Below are positions 60,791-64,000 of a DNA stretch of 64,000 bases, piece by piece. Each line of letters begins with the position of its first letter. The stretch's first letter is position 1. This stretch comes from CAZVPF01 sp964628195 (GTDB taxonomy: Bacteria > Planctomycetota > Phycisphaerae > Sedimentisphaerales > Anaerohalosphaeraceae), in contig CAZVPF010000014.1 of assembly GCA_964628195.1 (NCBI GenBank), forward strand, positions 13,123 to 77,122. The letters are read 5' to 3'. Position numbers and translations under genes: made by a program. Under the pieces are notes generated by a model. The model saw nothing but the letters and a program-made list of their open reading frames with translations, ran no database searches and was not told the origin of the DNA.

Positions 60791-61768
60791 ATGCTGAACA
60801 TTGGCGGGTTAAAATTAGATCTTCCGTTTTTTCAGGCTTCACTTAGCGGATACAGTGATATGCCTATGCGCGTCCTGGCCCGAAAGTTCGGGTGCCCTTT
60901 GACTTTCAGCGGCGTGCTGCTTGACAAGATCGCACTTCATCCCAAGGCTGTGAATAAACTGCGGTTTCAGACTGATGACGATATTCACCCGGTCGGGGCC
61001 CAGATACTCGGGACAGAGCCGGAAATGATGGCTGCGGCGGCAAAGGGCTTTCGTTCAATCGGATATGACATGATCGATTTGAATTTCGCCTGCCCGGCTC
61101 CCAAGGTTCTGCGACGGGGACGGGGAGGCATGATGCTGACCAAGCCGGACAAGGCTATCGAAATATATGAGAAAGTCAGGGATAATGTTGACTGCCCGGT
61201 TATGATGAAACTTCGTATCGGGTTTGACGATTCGCCGGCATCGAATGAGGACTTCTGGCGACTTTGTGAAAATGCGGCACGGGTCGAGGCAGACGCAATA
61301 GTTATTCACGGCAGAACGGTCACGCAGAAATACAGGGGCAAAGCCGACTGGAAAATTGTTGGTGATGTTAAAAAAGAATTCGAGTCACTTACCATCCTTG
61401 GCAGCGGAGATATTTATGAGCCCGTCGATGCTGCTGAAAAGATGCGCAAGAATCATCTTGACGGTTTCATTGTCGCGCGGGGTGCGATCGGCAATCCCTG
61501 GATATTTGAACAAATTAAGGCTATGGTTGAAAATCGCCCCTGCCCCCCCCTGCCGACACTTAAAGAACAGGGAGAGGTTATGATGGAGCATTTTGAGATG
61601 ACCCTGAAGATCAAGCCTGAAAGAAAAGCCGTGCCTTATTTCAGAAAATTTCTCGCGGGCTACTGCAAGGGGCATCCACATCGTAAAAAGGTCCTGCTTG
61701 ATTTGCTGAGCGCAAAGACAGCAAAAGCACTCATTGAAAAAATCAGCCTATGGTACGAGAGCGGGTAA
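60791..61768 (+). CDS. tRNA-dihydrouridine synthase (DusB/Dus family)
   Basis: A 325-residue FMN barrel enzyme. The N-terminus has PFFQASLSGYSDMPMR; the catalytic Cys is in NFACPAPKVLRRGRGG; GRTVTQKYRGKADWKI and ILGSGDIYEPVDA and FIVARGAIGNPWIF bind FMN and tRNA. It reduces uridine to dihydrouridine in tRNA. The block after the catalytic Cys (RRGRGGMMLTKP) differs from the common KKV..GSALL of DusB, so it belongs to a divergent branch. The ATG has no clear ribosome site, but the fold starts at once. It is transcribed away from the AT-rich tail of the window. Confidence 0.92.
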   Translation: MLNIGGLKLDLPFFQASLSGYSDMPMRVLARKFGCPLTFSGVLLDKIALHPKAVNKLRFQTDDDIHPVGAQILGTEPEMMAAAAKGFRSIGYDMIDLNFACPAPKVLRRGRGGMMLTKPDKAIEIYEKVRDNVDCPVMMKLRIGFDDSPASNEDFWRLCENAARVEADAIVIHGRTVTQKYRGKADWKIVGDVKKEFESLTILGSGDIYEPVDAAEKMRKNHLDGFIVARGAIGNPWIFEQIKAMVENRPCPPLPTLKEQGEVMMEHFEMTLKIKPERKAVPYFRKFLAGYCKGHPHRKKVLLDLLSAKTAKALIEKISLWYESG

Positions 61769-62159
61769 ACAGCGATACGTAAATTTTGAAGTTCCTAAAG
61801 GCACGGGTTTTTATACCCTTTGAAGGACAGCGGCAACTATGGCAGCTCGTTGCGGCAACCCTTTTGCAGTCCAGCGGGAATTTCATTGATTCGAAGTTAA
61901 TACGACTCCACGTTGATCCTGCGTCACGAAAGTAAGGCATAATAGTGCCGGGAGAGTACTGAGTACAGGTTGGGTTTACGTAAATTGCTCCGTAAGTTTC
62001 TGTGCCACTTCTGCTGACGGGAAACAAATATTACCAACGCCAATAGTTTACCATTATATTCCGGTAACATCTCACTTAATGTGGACTAAAAAACAGGGGC
62101 AGAGCAAAACCCTATACATTGAGTTATAAAACTTAACATATAATAATTGATACATCTAA
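61769..62159. other. Intergenic region without a recognised feature
   Basis: 391 bases between the Dus gene and the AT-rich tail. A minus-strand frame (61743-62027) covers much of it but has no ribosome site, overlaps the Dus gene and shows no family features. I see no repeat, RNA gene or terminator that I can support. Confidence 0.5.
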
Positions 62160-62702
62160 TTATAACTCGAACCAGAAAATATAAATCTCAGCCTTTTTGT
62201 CATCAACAGGCGTAACTAAAATTTTCATACTACTTTTAAACCGGTCTAAAATTATCGATTTTGATAACGTTGTTTGTACCGGGTTCCACCAATTTATATT
62301 TTTGTCACCGAAAGGAGTAATTTTTTTATCAAATTCCAATTTGAATATACTCTTTTTGTTCAGCTTCAAAAATTGTTCTAGAAAATTTTCTACTTCGGAC
62401 AAATGAATAGAACATTTCATTGATAAATTATCATCTAAGCTTGATTCGGCGTGTATTTGAACCACTTTAACATTACTCAAATCCAACTCTGTCATTTCTT
62501 CGACGTATGTTACAATAGCTGGATTTTCCAAAATATGCTTTGTGTTGAAGTCTGCATCTCTGTAACCAACAGCATTTAAGAAGTCTGAAATTGCTTTCTC
62601 ATCTTTTTCATCATGAAAGTCCTTAGTATAAATTGCAAAAATAAATACGAGCAGCAATAAAACACAGCCTATTGCAATATAAAAATATTTAGACCTAAGC
62701 AT
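62160..62702 (-). CDS. Small membrane-anchored protein near an RHS tip, unknown function
   Basis: A 180-residue protein with one N-terminal membrane helix (about 8-25, YIAIGCVLLLLVFIFAIYT) and a charged, mixed alpha/beta remainder (SDFLNAVGYRD, MTELDLSNVKVVQI, MKCSIHLSEVENFLEQFLKL). It may be periplasmic and anchored. Base composition is clearly richer in A and T than in the housekeeping genes to the left, as for its two neighbours. No family is recognised. Its place downstream of the RHS C-terminus makes it a candidate immunity protein, which is inference only. Confidence 0.55.
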   Translation of the reverse strand: MLRSKYFYIAIGCVLLLLVFIFAIYTKDFHDEKDEKAISDFLNAVGYRDADFNTKHILENPAIVTYVEEMTELDLSNVKVVQIHAESSLDDNLSMKCSIHLSEVENFLEQFLKLNKKSIFKLEFDKKITPFGDKNINWWNPVQTTLSKSIILDRFKSSMKILVTPVDDKKAEIYIFWFEL

Positions 62703-62769
62703 TATCTTTCTTCTCCATCATCACTTATGGTTCATAATCAAACATCAAATCACTATCCTCTTTCCCATT

Positions 62770-62991
62770 TTATTGTTTTACTATACTTTCCAGTAAGACG
62801 GTACTCGAAAAAGCCCCCGCAAAGTCATTGGCGTCGACACCTCCGGCCCAGTCAATAAAGTCTATCTGGCTGTCAGCGTTCACATCCCACAGCAGTTCCT
62901 GCTGCGTACAGCCCGGATAGCACAGCCACGCAGTAACAAAACTTATAAAGTTGTTAAGTGTTTTGCCCATTATATTTATTCTGTAATTCAA
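62770..62991 (-). pseudogene. Dockerin-like fragment
   Basis: A 73-residue frame (or 66 from an inner ATG at 62970) containing FVTAWLCYPGC and LLWDVNADSQIDFIDWAGG. The DVNADSQIDFIDW block has the spacing of a dockerin calcium loop as it occurs in planctomycete C-termini, and FVTAWL looks like the end of a preceding repeat. No signal peptide is present, so it reads like the detached end of a larger secreted protein. It overlaps the end of the upstream small gene. It could also be a real short gene. Confidence 0.45.
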
Positions 62992-63382
62992 CCATCTTGT
63001 TATATAATTTTAGGGATATTTTTTCACATCTTCTTCTTGTTAAATAATCCTTTTCTTCGTATTGAATTAATAATATTTGTTCTCCATTGGTATCAAATAA
63101 TTTCCCATTAGAAACTTTTATGTCATCAAGCTTAATTCCAAATGGAAGGGACGATCGTTTTAATGCATTTTGATTAGTAACCCCAAAACTTTTTAAGTCT
63201 TCTTCATTTTTAGGGAATTTACCATGATGTGAACAAATATAATTTTCCAAATCATCAGCTAAGTGTGATATACGATGTATTTTTATTTGGTGCCCCAAAT
63301 AGATGTTTATACCAATATAAACAGTCATTATAAAGACTATAAGTATAACCCATTTAGGTAGCTTAGTGGGCAAAATCTTCAT
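62954..63382 (-). CDS. Small membrane-anchored protein behind an RHS tip, candidate immunity protein
   Basis: A 142-residue protein with an N-terminal helix (about 9-30, WVILIVFIMTVYIGINIYLG) and a soluble part with DDLENYICSHHGKFPKNEEDL and RRRCEKISLKLYNKMVELQ. The middle resembles the type II secretion pseudopilin-like 'G.FP..E.DL' pattern common in small planctomycete proteins, but I cannot assign a family. AAAGGA six bases before the ATG at 63382 supports the start over upstream ATGs. It begins 21 bases downstream of the RHS stop, so cotranscription is likely. Confidence 0.6.
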   Translation of the reverse strand: MKILPTKLPKWVILIVFIMTVYIGINIYLGHQIKIHRISHLADDLENYICSHHGKFPKNEEDLKSFGVTNQNALKRSSLPFGIKLDDIKVSNGKLFDTNGEQILLIQYEEKDYLTRRRCEKISLKLYNKMVELQNKYNGQNT

Positions 63383-63402
63383 CATAAATCCTTTATGATT
63401 AT

Positions 63403-64000
63403 TTAGGGACATGTTTGACATATTTCATTGTAAACAAAAGAGCCATATGTTATACAAAAACCTCTTGTCCAAAAACTCCAGCTTGTTCCTCTTAAAACAT
63501 CTTTCCACATCTTTGCCTTTTCACAGCTAATTTTGCATGAAGCAATAGGTAGATATGGATAAGGATCTTCATCAGGATCTCTTACTTCAATTTCCCTTGC
63601 TCTTGAAGGGATTACATCAGTTACCCATTCATCATCGGGGCATTGAAACCGAACTCTAAAATGTCCGAAAGTTTCAAATTTAACTGTACAAGAGCAACAT
63701 TTGCCCTCTTCAGCATCATAAACCTTGATATTAGGCATGTACTGGTATTTACATCTACATGCCGCCAATGGGCTCGCCGTTCCACGCCCTATGGTTATTG
63801 TATTTTGCGTACAACTGGTTCTGGTTCTTGCAGAGACACCCATAAGTGGCGTGTAAACTGTTTCTTTCCAAGTTTTTTTAGTTTTACAGCATATTTTTCG
63901 TCCTGCTTCAAGGCCCCACGGGTCAAAATTATTCACCGGGTCGCCTTCGGCATAGACCATCAGGCCGTAGCCATCGGAATACTGGGCAAAAACGTTAAAG
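63403..64000 (-). CDS. RHS/YD-repeat protein, C-terminal end with Cys-rich tip (partial)
   Basis: The frame enters from the right edge and gives the last 198 residues. The first part, YSDGYGLMVYAEGDPVNNFDPWGLE (seen as SDGYGLMVYAEGDP and NNFDPWGLE), is the RHS-associated core, after which polymorphic toxins change sequence. The following 170 residues form a tip rich in Cys (ICCKTKK, CRCKYQY, KCCSCTV, SCKISCEKA and more), suggesting disulfides outside the cell. No nuclease or other toxin motif is recognised. The bulk of the gene lies beyond the window. Whether it is a contact toxin or a plain wall protein cannot be decided. Confidence 0.7.
   Translation of the reverse strand, partial: FNVFAQYSDGYGLMVYAEGDPVNNFDPWGLEAGRKICCKTKKTWKETVYTPLMGVSARTRTSCTQNTITIGRGTASPLAACRCKYQYMPNIKVYDAEEGKCCSCTVKFETFGHFRVRFQCPDDEWVTDVIPSRAREIEVRDPDEDPYPYLPIASCKISCEKAKMWKDVLRGTSWSFWTRGFCITYGSFVYNEICQTCP

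Noticed and set aside
61743..62027. Minus-strand frame of 94 residues
   Set aside because: It overlaps the end of the Dus gene, lacks a ribosome site and shows no family. A decayed gene cannot be excluded.
1..64000. Insertion sequences, prophage, integrases or attachment sites
   Set aside because: No transposase, integrase or phage gene and no terminal repeats were seen; the AT-rich right end is the only patch with a foreign look.

Overview
The window looks like chromosomal DNA of an anaerobic or fermentative member of the Planctomycetota, probably class Phycisphaerae (Sedimentisphaerales-like). The grounds are PEP-CTERM proteins, a MoxR/DUF58/Bat operon of planctomycete layout, a secreted GH28 lipoprotein, dockerin-like and RHS/YD-repeat fragments, very large PAS-rich hybrid kinases, and a complete NAD-linked [FeFe] hydrogenase system with a Rex regulator. 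The taxon is inferred from gene content; there is no rRNA here. No insertion sequence, prophage or CRISPR array was seen.

Layout. 1-1.7 kb: end of a FabZ-type dehydratase, a UvrC homologue whose nuclease residues are lost, tRNA-Glu and a 2[4Fe-4S] ferredoxin. 1.8-6.7 kb: TPR lipoprotein, MurJ, ComF. 6.7-8.4 kb: a self-contained unit made of an adenosylcobalamin-type riboswitch, a terminator, a small membrane protein missed by length cut-offs, and a PEP-CTERM protein with propeller-like repeats. 8.4-13 kb: coiled-coil tail-anchored protein, rpoD, dnaG. 13.1-17.7 kb: etfB-etfA-acyl-CoA dehydrogenase-HAD phosphatase. 17.8-23.2 kb: a sodium/solute symporter with a CUT2 sugar ABC transporter. 23.9-35.4 kb: one long minus-strand hydrogenase block in the order response regulator, HndA/NuoE, HndC/NuoF, HndD-type hydrogenase, terminator, GAF histidine kinase, hydG, TM1266-type regulator, aspA-like lyase, hydF, hydE, rex. 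35.7-40 kb: UroD-like protein, a second PEP-CTERM protein, a TIGR04076 protein, GH28. 40.3-42.7 kb: pyrF and murD. 42.7-51.5 kb: an eight-gene moxR-bat operon. 51.8-60.7 kb: a signalling block with a 1660-residue hybrid kinase (PhnD-like sensor plus seven PAS domains), a divergent NarL-type regulator and a second hybrid kinase, with repeated palindromes between the last two. 60.8-61.8 kb: a tRNA-dihydrouridine synthase. 62-64 kb: an AT-rich tail holding the C-terminus of an RHS-type protein, two small orphan genes and a dockerin fragment.

How the parts fit. The hydrogenase block encodes the trimeric NADH/ferredoxin-linked enzyme, all three maturases, and three layers of likely control (kinase, response regulator, Rex), as expected for a fermenter balancing NADH and ferredoxin. 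EtfAB with the acyl-CoA dehydrogenase may feed the same electron pools. The most promising undescribed system is the cobalamin-riboswitch unit at 6.7-8.4 kb, which I propose encodes a surface B12-capture module sorted by exosortase. The RHS tip locus at the right edge and the degenerate UvrC are the next best leads.
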